Shown: positions 52,692-62,015, numbered from the stretch's first letter. The stretch is 64,000 bases of DNA from Bacteroidales bacterium (GCA_024398105.1 JAKSJP010000010.1:1-64000), one strand, 5' to 3'. The notes: generated by a model from the sequence alone, not told the origin. Translations and numbers: made by a program.

Positions 52692-54461
52692 ATGAAAGGA
52701 CGCAGATTACGGACAGTCATCATAGTGGTATTTCTTACCATGGCGGCGGACCTCCTGAGGGCCCAGGACCTGCAGGGAGTGATGACCATCGTCGGAGTCA
52801 GGGAAGAGGAGGAGCTGTCGGAACAGCTCATAGAGCGATTCGAGAGCCTTGCTCGTTCGCCTGTCGACATCAATCTCTCATCGATGCAGAAACTCCTCTC
52901 CAGCGGTCTTTTTACCCAATACCAGGTTGCGTCACTCCTGGACTACCGCTCGACCTACGGTGACATCCTGTCGATCGAGGAACTTTCCGCGGTCGACGGT
53001 TTCGGCAAGACCTATGCAGAGGCACTCAGCCCTTACATCACCCTCTTCTCCAAATCCCTCCCGGGGCAGACTACAAGGCATCAGCTGTCCGGCACAGCTA
53101 CGCTCCGCAGCACATGGAAGACGCAGACGGGCGATACGAAACCATCCGGAGTCGTCAAAGGAAAACTGGTGCTGGACTATGGTACCAGGGCATCCGCCGC
53201 ACTGACCGGCAGCTGGAGCGAGGCAGGGAACTATGGTTGCTCTTTCCATGGTACCTTGTACGGCCGCAAGCACCTCGACCGTCTGGTCGTCGGGGACTTC
53301 AACGCCAGGTTCGGACAGGGTCTTGCTATCTGGAGCGGCTTCTCTCTCAGTGGAATGGGAGCGCCGTCGTCCCTGTATAGACGATCTACAGGAATAACTC
53401 CATCTGCGTCATACTCGGGAACCGGCCTGAGAGGCGTCGCTCTGGCCACGTCGTGGGGGCGGCTGACGCTGAGTTCTTTCGCAGGCGTGACGGTGCCATG
53501 GATGGGAGGCAGGAACTTGTCGTTTACGCCTGGTGCGAACCTGGGTTATTATATGAAGTACGGACAGGTGTCGCTGAGTGTCCTTTCTTCCTTTGCAGAG
53601 GATAGTAAGGAGCTGGGTTCCTGGTCAAGGAACGAACTGAGAATCGGAGCGGACATGAGGTTCTGTATCCGAGGCGTTGACCTCTTCGGAGAAGTGGGGA
53701 CAGACCTTCAGGGTATGTGCATAGCAGGAGTTGGAGGCCTTGCCTTCCCGGTAGGAGAGTATTCGAAATTCGGTGTTGTCGGCCGTTATTATCCGCAGAA
53801 CTATTCAAAGCTTCTGACCGGCGCTGTCAAGAGCGGAACATACGCCCGGGATGAGCTTGGGACAACAGTCTCTTATGAGAGGAAAGGCCTTGTGGCAAGC
53901 GCCGATTTCTATAGGAAACTGTCGACTGGCCGCGATCAGCTCAAACTGCTGGCGTCGCATGAGATAGCAGTCGGCGAGGCATGGTCGCTCAAGCCAAGAT
54001 TCTCCGCCAGGCTTCGTCTGGAGGACTCCGGCGCTTCTGCGCCTGGGGACGGGATCGAGCTCAAGACGGACATCAGGACAGACGTCAGCTGGAACAGGGT
54101 ACCATGGTCCCAGACCGTCAGGGTCGACTGGTCGCATTTTAAGGGCGACGGCTTTCTTGGATATTATGAACTTGGGGTGCAGAAAGCCGTCCTGACGGCG
54201 TATGTGAGGGTCACAGGCTTCTGGATTGACAGTTGGGACGACAGGATATATGTCTATGAGAGAGACGGACCTGGCAACTTCAATGTGCCCGCATACTACG
54301 GCAGAGGCTACGGGCTCAGCCTGACAGGGGCGTGGAAGCCGGATATGAGGAGGGGGAGACTGAAACTCTATTCCAGCATATATTATAAGGAAGCGAAAAA
54401 GCCCGGAGAGGTCTCTTCGAGAACTGCCGGGCTAAGATTTCAGACTGTGTTCGATTTCTAG
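52692..54461 (+). CDS. Outer-membrane protein with helix-hairpin-helix domain
   Basis: 589 residues from ATG 52692. Signal peptide (MKGRRLRTVIIVVFLTMAADLLRAQ). Residues about 30-120 contain a ComEA-like helix-hairpin-helix (VDINLSSMQKLLSSGLFTQYQVASLLDYRSTYGDILSIEELSAVDGFGKTYAEAL is a long run of this domain; key residues VDIN, SIEEL and GFGKTYA). The remaining 460 residues are beta-strand-rich with alternating polar and hydrophobic residues and end in FQTVFDF, typical of a beta-barrel. This architecture is common in Bacteroidota but its role is not established; DNA uptake is a possibility. Confidence 0.7.
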   Translation: MKGRRLRTVIIVVFLTMAADLLRAQDLQGVMTIVGVREEEELSEQLIERFESLARSPVDINLSSMQKLLSSGLFTQYQVASLLDYRSTYGDILSIEELSAVDGFGKTYAEALSPYITLFSKSLPGQTTRHQLSGTATLRSTWKTQTGDTKPSGVVKGKLVLDYGTRASAALTGSWSEAGNYGCSFHGTLYGRKHLDRLVVGDFNARFGQGLAIWSGFSLSGMGAPSSLYRRSTGITPSASYSGTGLRGVALATSWGRLTLSSFAGVTVPWMGGRNLSFTPGANLGYYMKYGQVSLSVLSSFAEDSKELGSWSRNELRIGADMRFCIRGVDLFGEVGTDLQGMCIAGVGGLAFPVGEYSKFGVVGRYYPQNYSKLLTGAVKSGTYARDELGTTVSYERKGLVASADFYRKLSTGRDQLKLLASHEIAVGEAWSLKPRFSARLRLEDSGASAPGDGIELKTDIRTDVSWNRVPWSQTVRVDWSHFKGDGFLGYYELGVQKAVLTAYVRVTGFWIDSWDDRIYVYERDGPGNFNVPAYYGRGYGLSLTGAWKPDMRRGRLKLYSSIYYKEAKKPGEVSSRTAGLRFQTVFDF

Positions 54462-54463
54462 GA

Positions 54464-56233
54464 CTATTTCTTTACAGGAATCTTCAGCTTCATTCCGATC
54501 TTGATGGTCTCACCCTCAAGTGAATTGAGCTCCTTAAGCTCGTTGAGGGTGACTCCAGGATATTTCTTGATGATCCCGTAAAGAGTGTCGCCGGACTTCA
54601 CTGTGTAGATGACAGGCTCCGGTTCCTTGACTTCTTCGACTACCTCAACTACCTGCTGCGCCTTGGTGAGTGTCGAGTCTGCTGCTGCCAATGTGCTGTC
54701 AACGACTGAAAGCAAAGTGCTGTCCTTCACCTCTTTGAGCGTGTCTGCGGCGGCCTTCTTCACCGGATCTGGAGTCTGTATCGCAGGTGCGGTCGTCTTA
54801 GGAACTGCAACCCTCCTGTAGATGACGAGATTCTGTCCGATGGTGATGTTGTTGCTCTTGAGGTTGTTCCACTTACGGAGGTCGTTGACTGTGACGTGGT
54901 ACTTGGAAGCGATCCTTCCGAGCACGTCTCCCTTCTTGACCTTGTAGGTGATCCTTTCCTGTCCGTATTCGACTGTAGTGCTGCCGCTTCCGCTCCTGAG
55001 CACACCTTCCGTCAGATACTCGTCAGCCTTGTACTTGTAGACAGAGTCCTCGAACTGGATGAATCTCTTGGTGTAGTTGTATGGGATGCGGAGTACGTAG
55101 CTGGTGGATTCTCCAGCAGGAATTATCTCCTTGGTGTACTGAGGGTTGAGGTCCTTGAGTATCTCCATCGGCACACCGATGAGCTCGTTGACCTGCCTGA
55201 ACGCAAGCTTGTGGGATACGTAGAAAGAATCTACGTGGGCAGGGAGGGGACAGGTCTCGGCTGTGATGCCGTGTTCCTTGTAGTAGTTGAATGCGTACAT
55301 CGCTCCTACGAACGCAGGAACATAGCCGCGCGTCTCTCTCGGAAGATAGTCGTATATCCTCCAGTAGTCGGTGCTGCCGCTTCTCCTGATCGCCTTGTTG
55401 ACATTGCCTGCTCCGCAGTTATATGACGAGATGGCGAGAGCCCAGTCTCCGAAGATTCCGTAGGCGTCCTTGAGGTATCTCGCAGCTGCATCCACCGCTT
55501 TCTCTACGTCGAAACGCTCGTCGATGTACGAGTCTATCTGAAGTCCGTAGCTCTTTCCGGTCGTACGCATGAACTGCCACATGCCGCCTGCTCCGGCCCT
55601 TGAGATAGCCGTAGGATTGAGGGCTGACTCGATGACGGCCATGTACTTGAGCTCCTCAGGAAGTCCGTATCTGTCGAACGCTTCCTCGAAGATAGGCATG
55701 TAGTACTTTGCGAGACCGAGCATCTGGCCCATCTTGGTAGGCATCTTGTCGGCGTATCGGATGATGTAGTTCCTGACTGTCTCGTTGTATGGGAGGGTGA
55801 TGTACGAGTTCATCGCCTTGAGCCTTTCGATGAACACCTCGTCGGACACCTCTGATGAGAATCTTACATGGTCCATGTCATACTCCTCGCCCTCGTGGTT
55901 GTCCCTTGCTCTCTGGAGCAGGTACCAGAAGGTGAGAAGGCTGTCTGTCACGTCCGCATTGTAGTCTTCAGGCTTGAGGCCTGCTCCTATGCGTCCGTCG
56001 TGGACATACTTCTTCTCCGGGACCACTGCTTCCTTCTCCGCCTCGGCGAGCTTGTATTCATAGTCGTCGATGACCCGCAGCAGCGAATCAATCAATTCGT
56101 CCTTCCTTATGTTCTCAGCCTCTGCGGCTCTTCTTCTGCTTGTCCATGGCAAGTTGACCTGAGCCTGAGCTGCAAAGGGATTGAGGCTTAGGAGCATCGC
56201 AATGGTGAGGAGTAAGTTCGTAATCTTCTTCAT
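54464..56233 (-). CDS. mltD: Membrane-bound lytic transglycosylase with LysM repeats (MltD-like)
   Basis: 589 residues. Signal peptide (ending AAQAQ). The SLT domain lies at about 170-320 with catalytic Glu in AVIESALNPTAISRAGAGGMWQF and later YNCGAGNVNKAI. Two LysM domains follow in the C-terminal half: KVKKGDVLGRIASKYHV (about 425-470) and TVKSGDTLYGIIKKYP (about 540-586), separated by an Ala/Asp/Thr-rich linker. It cleaves peptidoglycan glycan strands. It is the last gene of a parA-parB-DUF5683-mltD cluster, the usual order in Bacteroidota; spoT, which often follows, is absent here. Confidence 0.93.
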   Translation of the reverse strand: MKKITNLLLTIAMLLSLNPFAAQAQVNLPWTSRRRAAEAENIRKDELIDSLLRVIDDYEYKLAEAEKEAVVPEKKYVHDGRIGAGLKPEDYNADVTDSLLTFWYLLQRARDNHEGEEYDMDHVRFSSEVSDEVFIERLKAMNSYITLPYNETVRNYIIRYADKMPTKMGQMLGLAKYYMPIFEEAFDRYGLPEELKYMAVIESALNPTAISRAGAGGMWQFMRTTGKSYGLQIDSYIDERFDVEKAVDAAARYLKDAYGIFGDWALAISSYNCGAGNVNKAIRRSGSTDYWRIYDYLPRETRGYVPAFVGAMYAFNYYKEHGITAETCPLPAHVDSFYVSHKLAFRQVNELIGVPMEILKDLNPQYTKEIIPAGESTSYVLRIPYNYTKRFIQFEDSVYKYKADEYLTEGVLRSGSGSTTVEYGQERITYKVKKGDVLGRIASKYHVTVNDLRKWNNLKSNNITIGQNLVIYRRVAVPKTTAPAIQTPDPVKKAAADTLKEVKDSTLLSVVDSTLAAADSTLTKAQQVVEVVEEVKEPEPVIYTVKSGDTLYGIIKKYPGVTLNELKELNSLEGETIKIGMKLKIPVKK

Positions 56234-56247
56234 CAGAAATGTCGGTG

Positions 56248-57156
56248 TTAGAAAGTGAATCCCAGACGCAGCCCGAAACCGCTAGGGGCAGGGTTGAATG
56301 CATATGCGGACTCGTTGGTGATGACTGCCGGGCTTACCTGCATGGCGATGTCATCTCCCAAGTCGAAATCTGTCATGTACGAGAACACATTCGCATCGAT
56401 GACCTGGAGCAGGTATGATGCTGCGATGGCAAGGACTGAGTAGTCCCTGTAACGCCTGAAGGTGTTCCTGTAGTATAGTGCCGTGGATTCTGAGACAGGA
56501 CCGTCATAGACGATGGACTCGTCTGTGGCCTGCTTGTATATCCACTGATATCTCTTGTAGCTTTTCTGGTTGTCAATGTAGAAATGGATGGATCCTGCCA
56601 TGATGCCGTAGTAGATAGGGATTTTCCAGTATTCTCCGTTGTACGCCTGTCCGAGGCCGGGAAGCAGCAGCGAGTAGAGCGTAGCCTTTCCTGCCTGATG
56701 CTTGAGGTCCCTCTTGTAGTTGACGGTTCCGTCAAGCAGGGACGCCCAGTAGACCAGACCGGCTCCGGCGAAGAACCAGTTGCTCATCTTCCTGAACTCT
56801 TCATTCGCCTCCTTGTTGTATTTCTGGCGGTAGACGATTCCTCCACCTACGCCGGCAGCGATGCCGCCATAGACGACAGGGAGTTTCCAGTACTGCTTGT
56901 TGTACATCTGGGCTCCGCCGACGAACACAGTCGAACCGCCCACGATCACTCCGATCCTAGGGTCTCTCTTATGCTTGATTCCTCCGAAATATTCCTTGAA
57001 TGAGAACAGCACGTCTGTCGAGTCTCGTCCGAGAGTGTCTGCGACGTCGGAGTAGTTCTGCGAGAAGGCCTCTTCCCTGAACTGCGCACTTGCGGATACA
57101 GAGGAAGCCGCCAGGACTATGGCGGCGACTATGATGTATCTGAAAAGCTTGTGCAT
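56248..57156 (-). CDS. DUF5683 domain protein
   Basis: 302 residues. Signal peptide (ending SASAQ). Family features: FKEYFGGIKHKRDPRIGV and two repeated membrane-associated units, AQMYNKQYWKLPVVYGGIAAGVG (about 81-103) and GQAYNGEYWKIPIYYGIMAGSIH (about 170-192), which align with each other, suggesting an internal duplication. It ends FGLRLGFTF. The function is unknown; conserved neighbourhood with parAB and mltD ties it to cell-envelope growth or division. The gap to parB is 17 nt. Confidence 0.85.
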   Translation of the reverse strand: MHKLFRYIIVAAIVLAASSVSASAQFREEAFSQNYSDVADTLGRDSTDVLFSFKEYFGGIKHKRDPRIGVIVGGSTVFVGGAQMYNKQYWKLPVVYGGIAAGVGGGIVYRQKYNKEANEEFRKMSNWFFAGAGLVYWASLLDGTVNYKRDLKHQAGKATLYSLLLPGLGQAYNGEYWKIPIYYGIMAGSIHFYIDNQKSYKRYQWIYKQATDESIVYDGPVSESTALYYRNTFRRYRDYSVLAIAASYLLQVIDANVFSYMTDFDLGDDIAMQVSPAVITNESAYAFNPAPSGFGLRLGFTF

Positions 57157-57173
57157 CGGCTGTCAGTGGCGGT

Positions 57174-58103
57174 CTAGAGATTGGTGTCGTCAAGCGCCTT
57201 GAGGAACCTTGCCATCTCTTCGTCTGAATCGAACTTTATGGTCATGGTACCCTTGCCGTTGGCACTTCTCTTCATGCTGATGTCGTTGCTGAAGTATTTG
57301 CCGATATGCTCGAGCACCCTGTAGTACTCGTTCGGCAGATCCTGCTTCTTAGGCTGAGGCTTCTCTTCTGTGGAAGCAGCCTTGCGTATCCTTTCCTCAA
57401 GCTGACGCACAGAAAGGTCGTTCTTGATGACGAGGTCGCAGAGCTCCTCCTGGAGCACCTGGTCCTCGATTCCGAGAAGGACCTTGGCATGTCCGACGCT
57501 GAGGAGACCGACCTTCAGGTCGTGCTGCACCTTCGCTGGAAGTCTGAGAAGTCGCAGGTAGTTTGTCACGGAAGCCCTCTTCTTGCCGACTCTGTCCGCC
57601 ATCTGCTCCTGGGTGAGGCTGCATTCCTCGATGAGGCGCTGGTAGCTCATCGCTACCTCGATAGGGTCGAGGTTCTCTCTCTGTATGTTCTCCACGATCG
57701 CCATCTCGAGCATTCCCTGGTCGTTGGCGTCGCGGATGTAGGCAGGCACCATCTCCATCCCGGCTATCCTGCAGGCCTTGAACCTGCGTTCTCCGCTGAT
57801 GATCTGGTATTTGCCCTCTCCCTTCTTGCGTACTGTGATAGGCTGGATGAGACCGAAGGTCCTGATTGACTCAGCGAGTTCGTTGAGGGCCTGCTGGTCG
57901 AATGAAAGACGAGGCTGGAACGGGTTCGGCTCGATCATCTCCACAGGTATCCTGAGGATGTCCGATGTGTCGACAGGCTCTTTCGCGCCCACGACGTCCT
58001 TGTTTACATAGCCTACCGGCTTGCGGAGCATGGAAAGGTCTGAATTATCTCCAAGGAGAGCACCGAGACCCTTGCCAAGTCCTCTCTGAGGTTTTCCTGA
58101 CAT
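57174..58103 (-). CDS. parB: Chromosome partitioning protein ParB
   Basis: 309 residues. N-terminal ParA-activating segment (QRGLGKGLGALLGD), CTP-binding/ParB domain (PNPFQPRLSF, GLIQPITVRKKGEGKYQIISGERRFKACRIAG with the GERRxRA box), a central HTH (LTQEQMADRVGKKRASVTNYLRLLRLP) and a C-terminal dimerisation domain. It loads on parS and spreads as a CTP-dependent clamp to organise the origin. It is 9 nt from parA. Confidence 0.95.
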   Translation of the reverse strand: MSGKPQRGLGKGLGALLGDNSDLSMLRKPVGYVNKDVVGAKEPVDTSDILRIPVEMIEPNPFQPRLSFDQQALNELAESIRTFGLIQPITVRKKGEGKYQIISGERRFKACRIAGMEMVPAYIRDANDQGMLEMAIVENIQRENLDPIEVAMSYQRLIEECSLTQEQMADRVGKKRASVTNYLRLLRLPAKVQHDLKVGLLSVGHAKVLLGIEDQVLQEELCDLVIKNDLSVRQLEERIRKAASTEEKPQPKKQDLPNEYYRVLEHIGKYFSNDISMKRSANGKGTMTIKFDSDEEMARFLKALDDTNL

Positions 58104-58112
58104 ATTCTGGTA

Positions 58113-58880
58113 TTAGGAATTTCTTTCAAGAACCTCCTTTGCGAGGCTCAGGTAATTGTTGGTTCCGTTGCACATCACGTCATAGAGGATGATAGGCTTT
58201 CCGTGTGACGGAGCCTCGCTCAGGCGGATGTTTCTCTGGATGATAGTGTTGAAGACCATTTCGCCGAAATGCTCCCTGAGCTCTCCGAGGACCTGGGCAT
58301 GGACCTTGGTCCTTCCGTCGAACATGGTGACGATGAAGCCTTCGATGGTGAGCGTAGGGTTGATCTCGTTCTGCACCAGACGTATGGTCTGGAGCAGCTT
58401 GCCGAGACCCTCGAGCGCGAAGAATTCAGGCTGCACAGGGATCATCACCGAATCAGCGGCTGTAAGTGAGTTGACTGTGATGAGACCGAGGGAAGGGGAG
58501 CAGTCGATGATGATGAAGTCATACTCGTCCTTGATAGGGTCGAGCGCCTTCTTCAGCACTGATTCCCTGTCTTCTGCATTGAGAAGCTCGATCTCTGCAC
58601 CTACGAGGTTGATGTGGGAAGGAATCATATGCAGGTTGGACATCTCGGTCTGGATGAGGGAGTCACGTACGTCGAGCTCGCCGATCATGACCTCATAGAG
58701 GGTCCTCTTCTGGTCGTCTTCAGGATCGAAGTTGAGACCAGAGGTCGTGTTGGCCTGCGGATCGGCGTCGATGACGAGAACCTTCTTCTCGAGCACGGCC
58801 AGAGATGCAGCAAGATTGATGGCTGTGGTTGTCTTGCCGACACCACCCTTCTGATTCGCTATTGCTATAATTTTACCCAT
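58113..58880 (-). CDS. parA: Chromosome partitioning ATPase ParA/Soj
   Basis: 255 residues. Deviant Walker A KGGVGKTT at 11-18, DADPQANTTSGL (A' box), and DCSPSLGLITVNSL. The short type without an N-terminal HTH is chromosomal Soj/ParA. It forms ATP-dependent dimers on the nucleoid and moves ParB-parS complexes. First gene of the par-DUF5683-mltD cluster, with its own promoter. Confidence 0.95.
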   Translation of the reverse strand: MGKIIAIANQKGGVGKTTTAINLAASLAVLEKKVLVIDADPQANTTSGLNFDPEDDQKRTLYEVMIGELDVRDSLIQTEMSNLHMIPSHINLVGAEIELLNAEDRESVLKKALDPIKDEYDFIIIDCSPSLGLITVNSLTAADSVMIPVQPEFFALEGLGKLLQTIRLVQNEINPTLTIEGFIVTMFDGRTKVHAQVLGELREHFGEMVFNTIIQRNIRLSEAPSHGKPIILYDVMCNGTNNYLSLAKEVLERNS

Positions 58881-58903
58881 ATCGGCAGAAAAGTCTTATT
58901 TAG

Positions 58904-58911
58904 CAAAAATA
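58904..58911 (-). promoter_or_regulatory. -7 promoter box for parAB
   Basis: On the minus strand this reads TATTTTTG, 23 nt before the parA ATG (58880). Confidence 0.5.
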
Positions 58912-58958
58912 GCAATAATATTTCATTCCCGTAGGGAATTATCTTCAGAAAATTGTGA

Positions 58959-58966
58959 TACATTTG
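58959..58966 (+). promoter_or_regulatory. -7 promoter box for the acyltransferase
   Basis: TACATTTG, 9 nt before the first of three clustered ATG codons (58976, 58982, 58988). Confidence 0.5.
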
Positions 58967-58975
58967 GGAAAAATC

Positions 58976-60106
58976 ATGATTATGGAGATGAAGACACAGG
59001 ACAGACTCGTATTCGCGGACTACCTCAGAGTGGTCGCATGTTTCCTTGTCATGCTGGTCCATGCCAGCGAGAACTTCTACGGAGCGGACTCTTCGGGAAT
59101 GGCCGGAAACGTGTCCATGCTTGCGAATGAGGCGAACCGTTTCTGGGCCGCGTTCTATGACGGCGGCCTCGCCAGGGCATGCGTGCCTCTGTTCATGGTA
59201 CTTTCAGCCTTCCTGCTTGTACCTATGAAGGCCGGCACTACCATGACCGGCTTCTACAAGAGGCGCTTCACCCGCATCCTTCCTCCGTTCGTACTTTTCC
59301 TCGTGCTCTACAGCGTCCTTCCTGTACTCTGGGGAGCGATCAGCCCTGTGCAGTCGCTCGCTGACCTCAGGAACATTCCGTTCAACTTCCCGTCCATGGC
59401 AGGTCATCTCTGGTTCATGTACCCGCTGATCAGCCTGTATCTGATAATTCCTGTCGTATCCCCTTGGCTGGAGAAAGCGACTGCTAAGGAAGAGAGAATA
59501 TTCATAGGCCTTTTCATCGTGTCCTGCTTCATTCCGTGGATACACCGTTTCATCTCTCCTGAACTCTGGGGTGAATGCTTCTGGAACAGATTCTCAATGC
59601 TTTGGTACTGTTCAGGTTATCTTGGCTATCTTGTAGTAGCGCATTATATCCGTTTCCACCTCGGCTGGGACAATAGGAAACGTCTCTCCATAGGCGCAGC
59701 ATGCTTCCTTGTCGGAGCCGCTTTCACCACCTGGTCGTTCTGGAAAGAGGGCGTTCCTGGCCAGCTTATCGAGACTCCGATACTTGAGTGGTCGTGGGAA
59801 TTCTGCACCCCTAACGTGCTCCTCCAGACCGTCGGAATCTTCCTTATGTTCACCTGTATCGGCAACTCCAGACCTGCGCCTAGGATCATCACTGAGATAT
59901 CGCGTCTTTCCTTCGGAATGTATCTCATGCACATGTTCTATCTCGCGGCGTTTGCCAAGCTTTACATCGGAGGCAGCGCGGCCGAGCCTCTGGTGCCTGT
60001 ATACCTTGCTATACCGATGATCGCCGCCAGCACTTTCATCTGTAGTGCGCTGACGGCGAAACTGATCTCCCTGATCCCAGGGAGCAAGTGGATTATCGGA
60101 GCCTAG
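58976..60106 (+). CDS. Acyltransferase family 3 membrane protein
   Basis: 376 residues with about ten membrane helices. Acyl_transf_3 family: the first helix has FADYLRVVACFLVMLVHASENF with the catalytic-type histidine, then FMVLSAFLL, YKRRFTRILPPF, and WFMYPLISLYLIIPVVSPWL. These enzymes O-acylate surface polysaccharides, peptidoglycan or other sugars. The start could be any of three nearby ATGs; I take the first. It is convergent with the DUF418 gene and overlaps it by 4 nt. Confidence 0.82.
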   Translation: MIMEMKTQDRLVFADYLRVVACFLVMLVHASENFYGADSSGMAGNVSMLANEANRFWAAFYDGGLARACVPLFMVLSAFLLVPMKAGTTMTGFYKRRFTRILPPFVLFLVLYSVLPVLWGAISPVQSLADLRNIPFNFPSMAGHLWFMYPLISLYLIIPVVSPWLEKATAKEERIFIGLFIVSCFIPWIHRFISPELWGECFWNRFSMLWYCSGYLGYLVVAHYIRFHLGWDNRKRLSIGAACFLVGAAFTTWSFWKEGVPGQLIETPILEWSWEFCTPNVLLQTVGIFLMFTCIGNSRPAPRIITEISRLSFGMYLMHMFYLAAFAKLYIGGSAAEPLVPVYLAIPMIAASTFICSALTAKLISLIPGSKWIIGA

Positions 60107-61239
60107 AACTTGATCCAGGTAAGCTTCTTCCAGAGAGCCTCCAGAGGTCCGTGGTCATGCTTCTTGAACCACAGGACGCAGAAGATATATTGGCAGACCA
60201 CCATCGCGATTCCGACGAGGAGAGCGTAGGTGATGCAGAGCTTTGCGCTCAGGTTGAAGCCGTATCCGCAGAACAGCCCGCAGCCGATGATCGACTGGAG
60301 GAAGTAGTTCGTAAGGCTCATCTTGCCGAAAGTCCTCATTGAAGACAGCACCTTAGGACACCATGAGGTCTTGTACCAGAGAAGAACTACGCCAGACACT
60401 ATCATCATGAGGATGAAGAAGTTGTAGATAGGAGAGATCCATGCGCTGATCTTCCTGATGCTTGTGATTCCGAATACGCTGCCGAGAACTACGAGGCCGA
60501 GGCTGGCGAAGAAGATGACAGCCCACTTCCTGAGATTGTTGCCCTCATTGTAGAACATGCGTGTACGTCCGAGGAGCATTCCGAGGATGAAGAGAGCGAT
60601 TGTCTGGGTGTGGCGTCCCTTGGCAAGATACCAAAGAGTATTGCCCACCTGACCCCATCTGAGGTTGGTGAGACAGTTCTCGATGAATGTTCCGTTGTGG
60701 TGTGCGACTCCCATCGTGCTGTATGCCTGTCCCATCGCCTTCATGTTGATATGCCATCCGCTGAACATCGAGTACAGTTCGATAGGCTGGATGATCAGAA
60801 GACCGAAGATCGCCCATACATATTTAGACGGCAGGTAGCTGATAGGGATGAGGAAGAGTCCGTAGATGGCGTAGCTCATCAGGATGTCTCCATCGTAGAA
60901 CATGGTGTTGACGATGCCGAGGATGAAAAGAAGTACCATTCTCCAAGCGAAACGTCCTGAGAAATTGTTGCCTCTCTGCTGCTGGTTGTCGTTCATGATG
61001 AAGAAGCTCAGACCGAAAAGCATCGCGAAGATGCCGTACATCTTGCCTGAGAACAGCCACTGCATCACCTTGAACACTGTCCTGTCGCAGGCTAGGGTGT
61101 TCTGGATCAGTGATGAATCGTACATGTTGAAATGCTCGACTGAGTGGAACAGGATGATACCTGCCACGGCGATGCCTCTCAGAGCATCAGCGACGTCGAT
61201 TCTCGAATTCTTGATTCCTTGAGTCTTGTAGATCTGCAT
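60103..61239 (-). CDS. DUF418 family membrane protein
   Basis: 378 residues from ATG 61239 (MQIYKTQGIKNSRIDVADALRGIAV). About eight membrane helices. The N-terminus RIDVADALRGIAVAGIILFHSVEHFN and the C-terminal TFGKMSLTNYFLQSIIG are the hallmark segments of DUF418 (YeiB-type) proteins, which are distantly related to acyltransferases. Function unknown, possibly acyl transfer at the inner membrane. The promoter (TATCTTTG, minus) is inside the 3' end of the upstream esterase gene. Confidence 0.85.
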   Translation of the reverse strand: MQIYKTQGIKNSRIDVADALRGIAVAGIILFHSVEHFNMYDSSLIQNTLACDRTVFKVMQWLFSGKMYGIFAMLFGLSFFIMNDNQQQRGNNFSGRFAWRMVLLFILGIVNTMFYDGDILMSYAIYGLFLIPISYLPSKYVWAIFGLLIIQPIELYSMFSGWHINMKAMGQAYSTMGVAHHNGTFIENCLTNLRWGQVGNTLWYLAKGRHTQTIALFILGMLLGRTRMFYNEGNNLRKWAVIFFASLGLVVLGSVFGITSIRKISAWISPIYNFFILMMIVSGVVLLWYKTSWCPKVLSSMRTFGKMSLTNYFLQSIIGCGLFCGYGFNLSAKLCITYALLVGIAMVVCQYIFCVLWFKKHDHGPLEALWKKLTWIKF

Positions 61240-61255
61240 ATTATGATTTTGATTG

Positions 61256-61957
61256 TTATCTTGTGTGGCCCTGCAAAGATACGAATAATCTCTCAAGCCT
61301 CGGGACGATAGGAGAGAAGTGGGTGACATTTTCCTCCAGGACATATTCCACCTCTGTCTGTTCCTTCAGCCTTCCGACTATCCTTGCCGTGCAGTCCTCA
61401 ACAGTCGACATCCTCGGGTCCTTTGAATTTTTCTCCCGGTCGCCGAGCGAGATGTAGACTCGTCCTACATTGCTGTCCAGCCTGTTTCCCTCGACCCATC
61501 GTACGAATCCGTCGTACCAGAAAGAACCTGAGATGGCTGCGATTTCGTCGAAGGTGTCGCAGCCGAATCCGGCCCACAGGGCGAACAGTCCCGATAGCGA
61601 TATGCCTGCGATGGTCCTGACCGTCTGCCCGTCTCCGCTATCCTTGCGGCCGAGTCCTGACTGGCTTTCGAACCATGGTACCATGGTCCCGCTGAATGCC
61701 CTCAGGAATTCTTCGGCCCGTCCTTCGAAAGGCTTCGCCTTTCTGAACACGCCCGGTGCCGGCCATGGGGTCAGGTCGTTGTTCCAGTCCATTCCGCGGA
61801 CAAGCACGATCGAGGCACCATGGACCTGGCATGCCTCGTCCGCCCATTTCTCCATCTCGTCTCCCAGGCCTCGGGGTACGAGTATATAGACGGTCCTTCC
61901 GCTTCCTCCCCGGTAGAGGTCGAACGAAATGCTGTCGTGGAGAAATCTTTCTTTCAT
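61256..61957 (-). CDS. Alpha/beta-hydrolase-like protein (esterase-like)
   Basis: 233 residues from ATG 61957 (MKERFLHDSISFDLYRGG). It shows an esterase-type nucleophile elbow GISLSG (near residue 120), an acidic candidate in SLGDREKNSKDP, and a histidine near the end (ENVTHFSP), together giving a plausible Ser-Asp-His triad. AISGSFWYDGFVRW is also typical of Esterase_D-like proteins. No signal peptide is seen, so it is probably cytoplasmic. Its last codons contain the promoter of the next gene. Confidence 0.7.
   Translation of the reverse strand: MKERFLHDSISFDLYRGGSGRTVYILVPRGLGDEMEKWADEACQVHGASIVLVRGMDWNNDLTPWPAPGVFRKAKPFEGRAEEFLRAFSGTMVPWFESQSGLGRKDSGDGQTVRTIAGISLSGLFALWAGFGCDTFDEIAAISGSFWYDGFVRWVEGNRLDSNVGRVYISLGDREKNSKDPRMSTVEDCTARIVGRLKEQTEVEYVLEENVTHFSPIVPRLERLFVSLQGHTR
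61274..61281 (-). promoter_or_regulatory. -7 promoter box for the DUF418 gene, inside the upstream CDS
   Basis: On the minus strand this reads TATCTTTG, 34 nt before the DUF418 ATG (61239) and within the last codons of the esterase gene. Confidence 0.5.
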
Positions 61958-62007
61958 TTTTTTTGTGATTTTCTTAGCTTGTGAAGTGTTATGGCACAAG
62001 CTGCCGC

Positions 62008-62015
62008 TACCTTTG
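62008..62015 (+). promoter_or_regulatory. Possible -7 box for a small membrane protein
   Basis: TACCTTTG, 29 nt upstream of ATG 62045. No clear -33 TTTG is seen. Confidence 0.35.
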
